DNA of 36,954 nt from Gammaproteobacteria bacterium (GTDB lineage: Bacteria; Pseudomonadota; Gammaproteobacteria; Methylococcales; Methylomonadaceae). The position numbers and the translations under genes are program-made. Below, piece by piece: positions 7,901 through 15,784 of this stretch; position 1 is the first letter of the stretch; each line of letters starts with the position of its first letter. The stretch lies in the NCBI GenBank assembly GCA_018830325.1, contig JAHJSQ010000081.1, positions 1 through 36,954 on the forward strand. The letters are read 5' to 3'. Under the pieces are notes generated by a model, which saw only the letters and a program-made list of their open reading frames with translations, was not told the origin of the DNA and searched no databases.

Positions 7901-10900
7901 CCCAAGCTTGATCTGGACGAATCCCTTCCGGTCGAGGATATTGTGCGCTTGCGTTTGATCGGCAGGCGTATCTGGCGTTTTTTTACGACCTTCGTGACCG
8001 CGGAGGAGCATTATCTGCCGCCGGATAATTTTCAGGAAGACCCGCACCCCGTCATCGCTCATCGTAGTTCGCCCACCAATTTCGGACTCTATTTGTTGTC
8101 TGTCGTATCCGCTCGTGATTTCGGTTGGATCGGATTGATCGACACCGTCGAACGACTCGAAGGCACGCTGAAAACGCTCGATGCACTGCCGCGTTTACAC
8201 GGTCATTTTTACAATTGGTACGATACCCGTGACTTGCACATGCTGGAACCACGCTATGTGTCGACCGTTGACAGCGGTAACTTGGCGGGTCATTTGCTGG
8301 TATTGGCGCAGTTCTGCCGGGAAACGCTGAATCGGCCGCTCGCGTTTTCCTCTGCATTGGACGGTCTTAAGGATACCCATCGGTTGTTGATGGACGCGCT
8401 CGCTAAAATTAGCGATGACCGGCGAACGCTCATCGTTCCGTTGAAAGAACTGCGGCAAAATGTCATCATGCTCGGAGAGCTTTTAGCCAAGACCCCTGTT
8501 GATCCGGACGAATGGAGTCGTCAGTGGCGAAAGCTGACCGACGGCGCCGACACACTGCAGGATCTGGCTCATGCCTATGTCGCCGAGTGTGGCGATGAGG
8601 ATGACAGCGAAGTACTGGTATGGGCATCGTTGCTGCGGAATGACATTCATTCGCATGCGCGTGATGTGGAGCGTTTGGTTCCCTGGATTCATTTTTCGGT
8701 CCGTAACGAGACCGGTATGGAACCCGCGATAACCCGTCTGTTCCAAACTCATCTGTCCTTTGAGTCTCCGCTGAGTGATTTTTCCGTTTGTTATCGGCAG
8801 TGCCTGGCTGACCTCGAGGCATTGCCTGAACAGTCTGTTGCAACAGTCGATCGGAATGCTTTGGCGATGCAATTGCGGCACGCCGGAGCCCACGTTGAAT
8901 CGATCACCGAGCGACTGGAAAACATGGCCGCGCGGTTTGAAACATTGTTCCGCGAAATGGATTTTAGTTTTCTTTATGACAAAGACTGTCACCTCTTCGC
9001 GCTCGGCTACCGCGTTTCGGAAGGCGCTTTCGATCCTAGTTACTATGATTTGCTGGCGTCCGAAGCACGTCTTGCAAGTTTCATTGCAATCGCAAAACGC
9101 GATGTGCCGAGAGCTCACTGGTTCCACCTTGGGCGCAGGGTGACACGAGCCGCACATGGCACTGTGTTGCTGTCGTGGTCGGGTTCGATGTTTGAATACT
9201 TAATGCCTTCCCTGGTGACTTTCACTCCACGATACAGCTTGCTCGATCAGACCTGCCGCCTGGTTGTCAAGCGGCAGATCGAATACGGTAATGAACGGAG
9301 TGTGCCATGGGGCGTTTCGGAGTCCGCTTTTAATGGTCGCGATCTTCATTTCACCTATCAGTATTCGGCTTTTGGCGTGCCCGGCCTGGGAATGAAACGG
9401 GGACTCAGCGAAGAATTGGTGATTGCTCCCTACGCCACGGCTTTGGCCGCTATGTATCTACCGCATGCCGCCGTGGAAAACTTTGCACGCTTGGAAAAAA
9501 AAGGCGCATTGGGCCTGTTCGGTTTTTACGAAGCGCTTGATTTCACTCCGATCCGGCTGGCGGAAGGCCAAAAGGTCGCAATGGTGCGTTGCTACATGGC
9601 GCACCATCAAGGTATGTTCCTGGTGGCTCTTGCCAATGTGATACATGACGGGGAAATGCGCCATCGTTTTCATCGTGCGCCGCTGATCCAATCCGCCGAC
9701 TTATTGTTGCAAGAACGGATTCCGCACGGTGCGGATACCGAGGTCACGCCATTATTGCAGGCGCTTACAGAGGAAAAAGAACCCATGCAGCCGCCGGTTC
9801 GCCTTATTCCTTCGCCCACGTCTTCCGTGCCTTCAACGCACCTTTTGTCCAACGGTCGTTACGCGGTCATGATCACCGCGGCCGGATCGGGCTACAGCGA
9901 TTGGCGGAACTTGGCTGTGACGCGTTGGCGAGAAGACGTAACAAAGGATGTTTGGGGTAGCTATCTCTATCTGCGCGATGTTGCAAGCGGTCAGGTTTGG
10001 TCCGCCGGCTACCAACCGACGTTGGCGGTTCCCGATCATTACGATGTCGTCTTCGCTGAAGACCGTGCCCGCATCACGCGCACGGACGGCAACATGGTCA
10101 CCACTCTGGAGATCCTTGTATCACCGGAGGATGACGCCGAAATCCGACGCTTGACTTTGACCAATGATGGTCCGCAGGCACGTGAAATCGATATCACTTC
10201 CTATGCGGAGGTGGTGCTTGCTCCGATGCCTTCGGATATCGCACATCCGGTATTTTCCAATCTGTTCATCCGGACCGAATACCTTCCTAAGGTGCAAGGA
10301 CTGATCGCGCATAGGCGCCGACGGTCTGATAGCGATCCTAACATCTGGGCAGCACACGTGCTGGCCGATATGCGACCGGGCGATGGACTTCAATATGAAA
10401 CCGATCGGGCGCGTTTTGTCGGACGCGGGCAAACGCTTCGGAATCCGGTTGCGGTGATGGATGACCGGCCGCTGACCAATACGGTGGGTGCCGTTCTCGA
10501 TCCGATATTCAGTCTTCGCAAACGGATTCGTATAGAATCGGGCGCGACCGAACACATCATTTTGACCACCTTAATGGCCGAATCACGCCAAGCGGTGGAG
10601 GATTTGGCCGACAAGTATCACAACATGGCTGTGTGGGATCGTGTTTCCGCACTGGCTTGGACTCACGCTCATGTGCAATTGCATCATTTGCGTATCGCGC
10701 CAGATGAGGCTCAGTTGTTTCAGTTTCTGGCTAACCGTCTGATCTATGCAGACCCATCGCTCCGGCCATCGGGCAGGTTGCTGCGAATGAATAATATGAA
10801 CGTCACTGGATTATGGCGGCATGGCATCTCGGGAGATAGACCTATCCTATTGCTCCGGATAACGGCGCTTGAAGATCGCACCCTTGTCGAACAATTATTG

Positions 10901-13681
10901 CGTGCCCACGAGTATTGGCGCATGAAAGGCCTTACCGTGGACATCGTGATCCTGAACGAAAAGAAGGCATCTTATATCGATGATTTGCAGACCCTACTGG
11001 AAGGCATGGTTCGGGATAACCTGGCGCGTTCGTCTGATCGTGAATATGGAACCCGGGGTGCGATATTCGTGCTACGGGGCGATCAGCTTACGGCAGAAGA
11101 ACAACGCCAGTTACAAGTGGTCGCTCGCGCGGTGCTAGCCAGTAATCGAGGGACATTGGCGGAGCAATTGTTGAGAAGCACTCGACCCGCCGCCGCTTTT
11201 GTCGAACCGAGAGCCTTGCCGGCTCCCGAACCCGATGTCCCGACGTTGACGATACCCAAGCTTGAATTTTTCAATGGTTTGGGTGGTTTTGCCGAAGAGG
11301 GTCGCGAATATGTGATCGTATTCGACAAAGGACAGTGGACACCGTCTCCTTGGGTCAATGTGATCGCCAACGCCGAATTCGGCTTTATCGTCTCGGAATT
11401 GGGCAGCGGTTGTACCTGGTGCGGTAACAGCCGGGAAAACCTATTGACGCCTTGGTCGAACGACCCGGTTAGCGATCCTCCCGGAGAAGTCTTTTACCTT
11501 CGCGACGATGAAACGAATGAACTATGGAGCCCGACTGCATTGCCTATCAGGGTCGACAATGCAAGTTATGTCATACGCCACGGTCAGGGATATAGCCGCT
11601 TCGAGCATGCCTCGCACGGGATTCATAGCGAATTGTTGCAATTCGTTAGTCCGGACGATCCGATCAAGATTTCGCGATTGATAGTAAAGAATGTTTCCGG
11701 GCGACCCCGCCGGTTGACCGTTGCAAGCTATGTGGAATGGGTGCTCGGCGCTTCGCGTACCATGACCGCGCTTCATGTGAGCACCGAACTGGACTCTGAG
11801 ACGGGCGCTGTGTTCGCTTATAATCCTTGGGACGTGGAATTCGGCCAACGGATAGCCTTCGCCGATTTTTGCGGACTACAGACCGGTTGGACCGGGAATC
11901 GTTCTGAATTCATTGGCCGCAACGGCAGCTTAGACGCTCCGGCCGGATTGCTGACAACCCATACGCTGAAAAACCGAGTCGGCGCGGGAATGGACCCGTG
12001 CGCGGCACTAACGACGGTAATCGAACTCGAACCCGACGGGAGTGTCGAGCTCGTATTCCTGTTGGGACAAGGTAATGATCGCGCCCATGCCGGCGAGTTA
12101 ATCCGACGTTATCGAGAAACCAAGGCAGCAACTGTTTTTACTCGCGTCAAGCAGTCATGGGAGCAAATACTCGAGAAGGTTCAAGTCAAAACGCCGGATC
12201 GTGAGCTCGATCTGCTGTTGAACGGTTGGCTGTTGTATCAATCCTTGAGTTGCCGCATGTGGGCTCGGGCCGGATTCTATCAGGTGGGCGGGGCATTCGG
12301 CTTTCGCGATCAATTACAAGACAGTATGGCCTTTGTTGTCAGCCGGCCCGATCTAACCCGCGCTCATTTGCTACGTGCCGCGGGGCGTCAGTTTGTTGAA
12401 GGCGATGTACAGCATTGGTGGCATCCACCCTCAGGTCGTGGCGTTCGGACACGATTTTCCGACGACCGTGTTTGGCTGCCTTATGCGGTGTCTCATTATA
12501 TCAAGGTAAGCGGCGATGCCGATGTACTCGATGTGCAGGTGCCGTTTCTGGAGGGGCCAGTGCTGGGGCCGGAACAAGACGATCTTTATTACGAACCCAC
12601 TGGGTCATCGCAACAAGCCAGTCTTTTCGAGCATTGTGCGCGTGCACTCGACCTGAGCCTGGAGACGGGCTCACACGGATTGCCATTGATGGGAAGCGGC
12701 GACTGGAACGACGGTATGAATCGGGTCGGCAACCAGGGCAAAGGGGAGAGCGTATGGATGGCGTGGTTCCTACTGGCGACGCTCCCTGAATTCGCGGCGT
12801 TGGCGGAAAGACGGGGAGATCACGAGCGCGCCGTCCGCTGGCGCGACCATATCGATAAACTCAAGGTTGCGGTGGAAGCGGAAGGATGGGACGGAGCATG
12901 GTATCGACGCGCTTTTTTCGACGACGGAACGCCGCTCGGGTCTGCGGCCAATGCCGAATGCCGTATCGATTCGATCGCACAGAGCTGGGGTGTGATTTCA
13001 GGTTTCGCGGAGACCGATCGAGCCCGGCGGGCGATGTGTTCGGTACGGGAATACTTGGTCCGTTACGGCGACGATTTGGTGTTGCTGTTTACTCCGCCCT
13101 TCGACAAGACCGAGCGGGACCCGGGTTATATCAAAAGCTATCCGCCGGGAATACGGGAGAACGGTGGGCAGTATACCCATGCGGCGATTTGGACCGTTAT
13201 CGCCTATGCGATGCTTGGCGAAGGTGACCAAGCGGGGGAACTGCTGAGCATGCTGAATCCGATCAAGCGCACGACGACTCGAACCGGCGTTTATGCCTAT
13301 AAAGTCGAGCCGTATGTGTTGTCGGCGGATATCTATTCCGAGTCGCCCCATGTGCGACGCGGCGGTTGGACTTGGTACACGGGGGCTGCGGGGTGGTTTT
13401 ACCGTGCCGGCATGGAATGGGTATTGGGTATGCAAGTCCGGAACGATACTTTGTGTTTCGATCCATGCATTCCCAGAAACTGGTCCGGTTACAGCATCGT
13501 TTATCGGCACGGAAATTCCCGCTACGAAATTGCCGTGGAAAATCCGGACGGCGTAACACGCGGGATTGCCTCGATAGAGTTGGACGGCGAGCGCCAGTCA
13601 AGCGGAAATTCCATTATCTTGACGGATGACGGACAAGTTCATCGGGTGCGGGTCGTGTTGGGTAGCAGTGTGTTGGAATGA
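4955..13681 (+). CDS. ndvB: Cyclic beta-1,2-glucan synthase (NdvB/ChvB-like, GT84 plus GH94)
   Basis: This giant inner-membrane enzyme would build cyclic beta-1,2-glucan from UDP-glucose for export to the periplasm. Its 2908 residues match the roughly 2800-2900 of Brucella/Rhizobium homologues. In order: an N-terminal region (1-400); membrane segments near 410-465; a GT84 domain with D626-A-D628 and an H-R-W-V-R-G-D-W block near 774; further membrane clusters near 806-855, 870-907 and 939-980; a glucoamylase-like region (about 1250-1560, with YMAHHQG); two supersandwich modules beginning near 1630 and 2102; and a C-terminal GH94 phosphorylase barrel with GDWNDGMN (D2583-W-N-D2586), where the family's catalytic acid lies. 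In known homologues the GH94 part trims chain length. ATG follows an AGGAG site. Other frames inside this gene are shadows. In characterised bacteria this glucan is linked to osmotic adaptation and host interaction; the former fits here. Confidence 0.93.
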   Translation: MAKRREQRRHVRVDHPVSDESPIRFELFSRERLEQHAISLAQAQKKVSRHKKGQKLLPRVRDNSLVLLDAYKAVAKAVRDQHAITPAAEWLLDNFHVIEEQVGDILVDLPESYYRELPKLGEGLFEGFPRVYSIAWALVAHLDSRFDPELLKVFVRAYQSVDPLTLGELWAIPITLRVLLVENLRRLAIRIIHSQTGRKMADEFVDNYEQIIAQSDKPESPLPVPVLPTEPLIQSYAVQILQRSHDPHLGASVSLDFLNEWLNRQGIGLDEIVSREHADQIADNWTVRNIIISMRAISAFEWPRFVEDVSLVDECLRVHESYCSFDFLTRDRYRHAIEDLAKRSPYSELEIARKVIAKVRCGSEQSTADKRQQEPGYHLIGAGRYAFERDLEFRPSFKKKLLRAYIAHAGLAYVGSLALLTLLLLALPLSLSFAAGISGLPLILLALFGLFPASDIAVGLVNHFISANLPPQHLPRIDLKDGVPQALSTFVVVPTMFVNEAGVKQQIEQLEVRYLSNSDGAVRFALLSDWSDADQEIMPDDAPLLNIATDGVAALNAKYGDQRFYVFHRKRLWNPSEGKWMGWERKRGKLHEFNRLLRGAADTSFLPIDGKPAMAPPGVCYVITLDADTKMPMGDVTQLVGVAAHPLNQPVFDPGSQCVVDGYGILQPRVTPTLPHRREHSMFHQIFAGASGIDAYSSSVSELYQDLFRLGTYSGKGLYHVDTFEAALAGRVPDNTQLSHDLFESVYVRCALVSDIELFEEFPSHTDVAASREHRWVRGDWQLLPWIFGRRGKDMPMIGRWKMLDNLRRSLLAPAAFSALVATWAIPNAPVLVLTGFVLTALAFPAILAIIGGFTLPRRGIALSTHLRAVGENVLLAIGNSFVALTLLAERAWLMTDAIVTTLVRLFVTRRQLLKWVTALQAKAQSDHALKNLIRPLGRSSIVVVGAGAIVLLFNPVGIYAASPFLLLWMLSPIIARWLSLPPKLDLDESLPVEDIVRLRLIGRRIWRFFTTFVTAEEHYLPPDNFQEDPHPVIAHRSSPTNFGLYLLSVVSARDFGWIGLIDTVERLEGTLKTLDALPRLHGHFYNWYDTRDLHMLEPRYVSTVDSGNLAGHLLVLAQFCRETLNRPLAFSSALDGLKDTHRLLMDALAKISDDRRTLIVPLKELRQNVIMLGELLAKTPVDPDEWSRQWRKLTDGADTLQDLAHAYVAECGDEDDSEVLVWASLLRNDIHSHARDVERLVPWIHFSVRNETGMEPAITRLFQTHLSFESPLSDFSVCYRQCLADLEALPEQSVATVDRNALAMQLRHAGAHVESITERLENMAARFETLFREMDFSFLYDKDCHLFALGYRVSEGAFDPSYYDLLASEARLASFIAIAKRDVPRAHWFHLGRRVTRAAHGTVLLSWSGSMFEYLMPSLVTFTPRYSLLDQTCRLVVKRQIEYGNERSVPWGVSESAFNGRDLHFTYQYSAFGVPGLGMKRGLSEELVIAPYATALAAMYLPHAAVENFARLEKKGALGLFGFYEALDFTPIRLAEGQKVAMVRCYMAHHQGMFLVALANVIHDGEMRHRFHRAPLIQSADLLLQERIPHGADTEVTPLLQALTEEKEPMQPPVRLIPSPTSSVPSTHLLSNGRYAVMITAAGSGYSDWRNLAVTRWREDVTKDVWGSYLYLRDVASGQVWSAGYQPTLAVPDHYDVVFAEDRARITRTDGNMVTTLEILVSPEDDAEIRRLTLTNDGPQAREIDITSYAEVVLAPMPSDIAHPVFSNLFIRTEYLPKVQGLIAHRRRRSDSDPNIWAAHVLADMRPGDGLQYETDRARFVGRGQTLRNPVAVMDDRPLTNTVGAVLDPIFSLRKRIRIESGATEHIILTTLMAESRQAVEDLADKYHNMAVWDRVSALAWTHAHVQLHHLRIAPDEAQLFQFLANRLIYADPSLRPSGRLLRMNNMNVTGLWRHGISGDRPILLLRITALEDRTLVEQLLRAHEYWRMKGLTVDIVILNEKKASYIDDLQTLLEGMVRDNLARSSDREYGTRGAIFVLRGDQLTAEEQRQLQVVARAVLASNRGTLAEQLLRSTRPAAAFVEPRALPAPEPDVPTLTIPKLEFFNGLGGFAEEGREYVIVFDKGQWTPSPWVNVIANAEFGFIVSELGSGCTWCGNSRENLLTPWSNDPVSDPPGEVFYLRDDETNELWSPTALPIRVDNASYVIRHGQGYSRFEHASHGIHSELLQFVSPDDPIKISRLIVKNVSGRPRRLTVASYVEWVLGASRTMTALHVSTELDSETGAVFAYNPWDVEFGQRIAFADFCGLQTGWTGNRSEFIGRNGSLDAPAGLLTTHTLKNRVGAGMDPCAALTTVIELEPDGSVELVFLLGQGNDRAHAGELIRRYRETKAATVFTRVKQSWEQILEKVQVKTPDRELDLLLNGWLLYQSLSCRMWARAGFYQVGGAFGFRDQLQDSMAFVVSRPDLTRAHLLRAAGRQFVEGDVQHWWHPPSGRGVRTRFSDDRVWLPYAVSHYIKVSGDADVLDVQVPFLEGPVLGPEQDDLYYEPTGSSQQASLFEHCARALDLSLETGSHGLPLMGSGDWNDGMNRVGNQGKGESVWMAWFLLATLPEFAALAERRGDHERAVRWRDHIDKLKVAVEAEGWDGAWYRRAFFDDGTPLGSAANAECRIDSIAQSWGVISGFAETDRARRAMCSVREYLVRYGDDLVLLFTPPFDKTERDPGYIKSYPPGIRENGGQYTHAAIWTVIAYAMLGEGDQAGELLSMLNPIKRTTTRTGVYAYKVEPYVLSADIYSESPHVRRGGWTWYTGAAGWFYRAGMEWVLGMQVRNDTLCFDPCIPRNWSGYSIVYRHGNSRYEIAVENPDGVTRGIASIELDGERQSSGNSIILTDDGQVHRVRVVLGSSVLE

Positions 13682-13757
13682 GTTAGGTATTGTTGTGCTC
13701 TTTCAATCTGTTGAAGTATGAAAGAGATATATTTTTTAACTTTATGGGAGAAAAACA

Positions 13758-14117
13758 ATGGATATTATTTCATTAGTGGTCGTTCTTATCGTTGTCGGCG
13801 TGCTTTTATGGTTAGTCAACAGATATTTGCCGATGGAGCGCCGTATCAAGGAAATACTGAACATCGTGGTGCTCATCGCGGTAGTATTGTGGTTGCTGAG
13901 CATATTCGGTATTTTGGGCATGTTCCCTAGGGCATTGGTTTCGGTAGTGATCGCCTTGGTTGTCGTCGGCTTGTTGTTGTGGCTGGTCAATAGTTATATT
14001 CCGATGGACGGGCGTATCAAGCAGATATTGAATATCGTGGTGATCATCGCTGTGATTTTATGGTTGCTGAGTGTATTCGGTGTTTTGAGCGGACTCCCGC
14101 GTATGCGGATCGGCTGA
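13758..14117 (+). CDS. Internally duplicated small membrane protein (Thivi_2564 type)
   Basis: A 119-residue membrane protein made of two copies of a roughly 57-residue unit. Each unit has a hydrophobic helix (VVVGVLLWLVN or VVVGLLLWLVN), a Y-(L/I)-P-M-(E/D)-x-R-I-K turn, and a second helix (ILNIVV.IAV.LWLLS.FG). The turn and flanks match the short family I know as Thivi_2564 membrane proteins, which normally carry one unit, so this looks like a tandem duplication and fusion giving four helices. A GGGAG ribosome site precedes the ATG. It lies 76 bases after the cyclic glucan synthase on the same strand and may be co-transcribed. Function unknown. No Cys or His residues suggest metal or redox chemistry. 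Confidence 0.8.
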   Translation: MDIISLVVVLIVVGVLLWLVNRYLPMERRIKEILNIVVLIAVVLWLLSIFGILGMFPRALVSVVIALVVVGLLLWLVNSYIPMDGRIKQILNIVVIIAVILWLLSVFGVLSGLPRMRIG

Positions 14118-14204
14118 TCCGTAGCTTTGTTTAGCACTTACTCCCTTTTTGATCGAAAAACCGTCTAAGAATAAAAGGTATGGGATGTGTCTATCGAGGA
14201 CCGC

Positions 14205-14283
14205 CCGTTCACCCAGCACCTAAATTATCCTAGATAGTTAATCATAGCCAATGGGCTATTGAATTTAGGTGCTGGGTGAACGG
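14205..14283. repeat. 79-bp palindromic element with 22-bp perfect terminal inverted repeats
   Basis: Bases 14205-14226 and 14262-14283 are perfect 22-bp inverted repeats (CCGTTCACCCAGCACC... and its complement). An inner ATAGCC...GGCTAT palindrome lies between them. The inside closely matches 74-131. I see no obvious target-site duplication. The size and terminal repeats resemble a very small MITE or REP-type element with no transposase. Confidence 0.8.
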
Positions 14284-14341
14284 CATCTATTGTCAGTGCC
14301 TTGGTTTTGCAAAGAGCTAAGTTTGGGATCATGATAGCGTG

Positions 14342-14381
14342 AAAATCATAGAGGGCGATTTTATTCGCCCTTTATCATTTT
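14342..14381. terminator. Bidirectional terminator-like hairpin
   Basis: A 17-bp stem (two mismatches) has a GC core AGGGCGA/TCGCCCT around a TTTTAT loop. The arms end in AAAAT and ATTTT, so it presents a U-rich tail on either strand. It lies 225 bases beyond the duplicated membrane protein gene and is the best candidate for the end of the plus-strand envelope transcript. Confidence 0.6.
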
Positions 14382-14525
14382 CGTAACAAAGAAAACGAAG
14401 CGCTTGATTTATGCCGAGGTTTTGCCTAATCTAGGCCGGCTATAAAGTCGTTGCTATTCATCGCGAATTCCAATTTCGGTATTAATAGTTGATGTGCCGG
14501 CTAGTTGTAATTATTCACATGTCCC

Positions 14526-14629
14526 TATCGTTCCCACGCTTCAGCGTGGGAATGAAGACCGAGACGCTCTAGCGTCTCGTACCGCTGGAGCGGTACTCAG
14601 GCGTTCCCACGCAGAGCGTGGGAACGATA
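14526..14629. repeat. REP/BIME-like cluster of four hairpins
   Basis: Four back-to-back hairpins are present: 14531-14552 (TTCCCACGCT/AGCGTGGGAA), 14561-14578 (GAGACGCT/AGCGTCTC), 14579-14596 (GTACCGCT/AGCGGTAC) and 14602-14626 (CGTTCCCACGC/GCGTGGGAACG). In addition, the outer 15 bp (14526-14540 and 14615-14629) are perfect complements, so the whole block can also fold as one cruciform. The CGTTCCCACGC...GCGTGGGAACG word is a common intergenic repeat in several bacterial groups. Confidence 0.85.
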
Positions 14630-14701
14630 ATTGCCGAGGGGCTGAATAGTTACGGCTGGTTTGGTCGATTTTTGTTCTTTGGCAATTGCTGAGTTACAAG
14701 A

Positions 14702-14746
14702 ATGTAATGAATGCAGAAAATGCAGGAGCATTTTTTGCCCTGCATC
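14702..14746. repeat. Copy of mosaic repeat module C
   Basis: GAATGCAG...TGCAGGAGCA...GCCCTGC repeats the block at 182-217. The hairpin is retained around the same AGGA loop (arms 14713-14723 and 14728-14738), but the arm sequence is changed on both sides: AAAATGC/GCATTTT here against ATTTTGC/GCAAAAT there. No coding sequence is apparent. Confidence 0.65.
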
Positions 14747-14923
14747 GCCAAAGTGCCTACTGTTGGTGCCCTAATACACGCTATCCATGGCGTAATGCTA
14801 AATCTACATGCCCGCAATCCTTGTTTTAGGATTTTATGATCAAGGGTTTAGATGAAAGTCTAAGCTCTTTTTTATTGTTTGAGGCTTACTCGAGTTGGTG
14901 GATTTTTGGATATATACCTTTCG

Positions 14924-15059
14924 CACTTCAAATTTCGGCAGTGCTAGAGGAGACGCCTGGGTGTCCGATAATGGCTTTGCCTGCATGGAGCTGGCATAGA
15001 GCCTACAGGGACGTATTCACGGCGTCCTTTAGCGGACACCCAGGCGCCGAATTTTGATC
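14924..15059. repeat. Long form of dispersed repeat F with inserted inverted-repeat module
   Basis: The ends match the 45-bp short form at 1318-1362. Between them lies an extra 91 bp bounded by a perfect 13-bp inverted repeat (14955-14967 GCCTGGGTGTCCG and 15033-15045). The inner part contains the reverse complement of module B (GGACGTATTCACGGCGTCC). A 73-codon frame at 14836-15057 runs through this repeat and is regarded as repeat-derived rather than a gene. The 107 bases from 15060 to ccmA hold only a small inverted repeat. Confidence 0.75.
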
Positions 15060-15107
15060 TACGACGGGTATAACGGGCTTGGTTTTATCCGGCTCAAGTT
15101 TTTTGAT

Positions 15108-15124
15108 TGTCGCGAAATGCGACA
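15108..15124. promoter_or_regulatory. Inverted repeat in the ccmA upstream region
   Basis: TGTCGC and GCGACA flank a GAAAT spacer 43 bases before the ccmA start. The size suits an operator or a small leader hairpin. No sigma-70 pair could be assigned with confidence, so the role is open. Confidence 0.3.
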
Positions 15125-15166
15125 CGATGAGAAGGTATTTCGATATCATTACTTTTTAAATTTAGG

Positions 15167-15784
15167 ATGGAACGTTTGTTATCTCTGGAAGTTAAAAACT
15201 TATGTTGCATACGCGACGATAGAGTGTTGTTCGATAATTTATCGTTTAATGTCTTTTCCGGGCAAGCGTTGTTGCTGGAAGGGCAAAACGGTTCGGGCAA
15301 AAGCTCTTTATTGAAGATTTTATGCGGTTTTCGGGAGCCGGATGCCGGAGAGGTTTTGTGGCGCGGTGTTGAAATTAATAACGGTACTTTCTTTGAACAG
15401 ATGGCTTATGTCGGTCATTTGGACGGTGTCAAAAAGGAATTGACCGTTCTGGAAAATCTCAAGATTGCCACGGCTCTGGGTAAGCCCGGCCATTATTCGA
15501 TCGAGGAAACACTGGAGAAGGTCTATTTATCCGGTTACGACGATGTGCTGGTGCAATCTTTGTCGGCCGGGCAAAAACGCCGTTTGTCGCTAGCTCGTTT
15601 ATTGATTACCGACAATAAATTATGGATTCTCGACGAGCCTTTCACCTCTTTGGATAAAGAGGGTATAGCCATTTTCGAGGCGCTGATGGTCGACCATATT
15701 GCCAGAGAAGGCATGGTCGTTTTGACCTCGCATCACGATATCACGCTGCACGGCATCGACGTGCAAACAATCAGGTTAGCTTAA
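15167..15784 (+). CDS. ccmA: Heme exporter ATP-binding protein CcmA
   Basis: This is the cytoplasmic ATPase of the CcmAB(CD) ABC-type complex. It powers release of heme-loaded CcmE from CcmC during cytochrome c maturation. At 205 residues it is a compact ABC subunit. It has Walker A GQNGSGKS (39-46), signature LSAGQKRRLS near residues 140-150, Walker B LWILDEPF with D156-E157, and a switch His in TSHHD. It is the first gene of a long operon; its stop overlaps the ccmB start by one base (TAATG). The ATG lacks a clear ribosome site, but the N-terminal sequence matches the family register. Confidence 0.96.
   Translation: MERLLSLEVKNLCCIRDDRVLFDNLSFNVFSGQALLLEGQNGSGKSSLLKILCGFREPDAGEVLWRGVEINNGTFFEQMAYVGHLDGVKKELTVLENLKIATALGKPGHYSIEETLEKVYLSGYDDVLVQSLSAGQKRRLSLARLLITDNKLWILDEPFTSLDKEGIAIFEALMVDHIAREGMVVLTSHHDITLHGIDVQTIRLA

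Noticed and set aside
8483-9157. 224-codon minus-strand frame
   Set aside because: Antisense shadow inside the cyclic glucan synthase gene.
14836-15057. 73-codon plus-strand frame upstream of ccmA
   Set aside because: Most of it is the long repeat F; the encoded DVFTASF-like word comes from the repeat.
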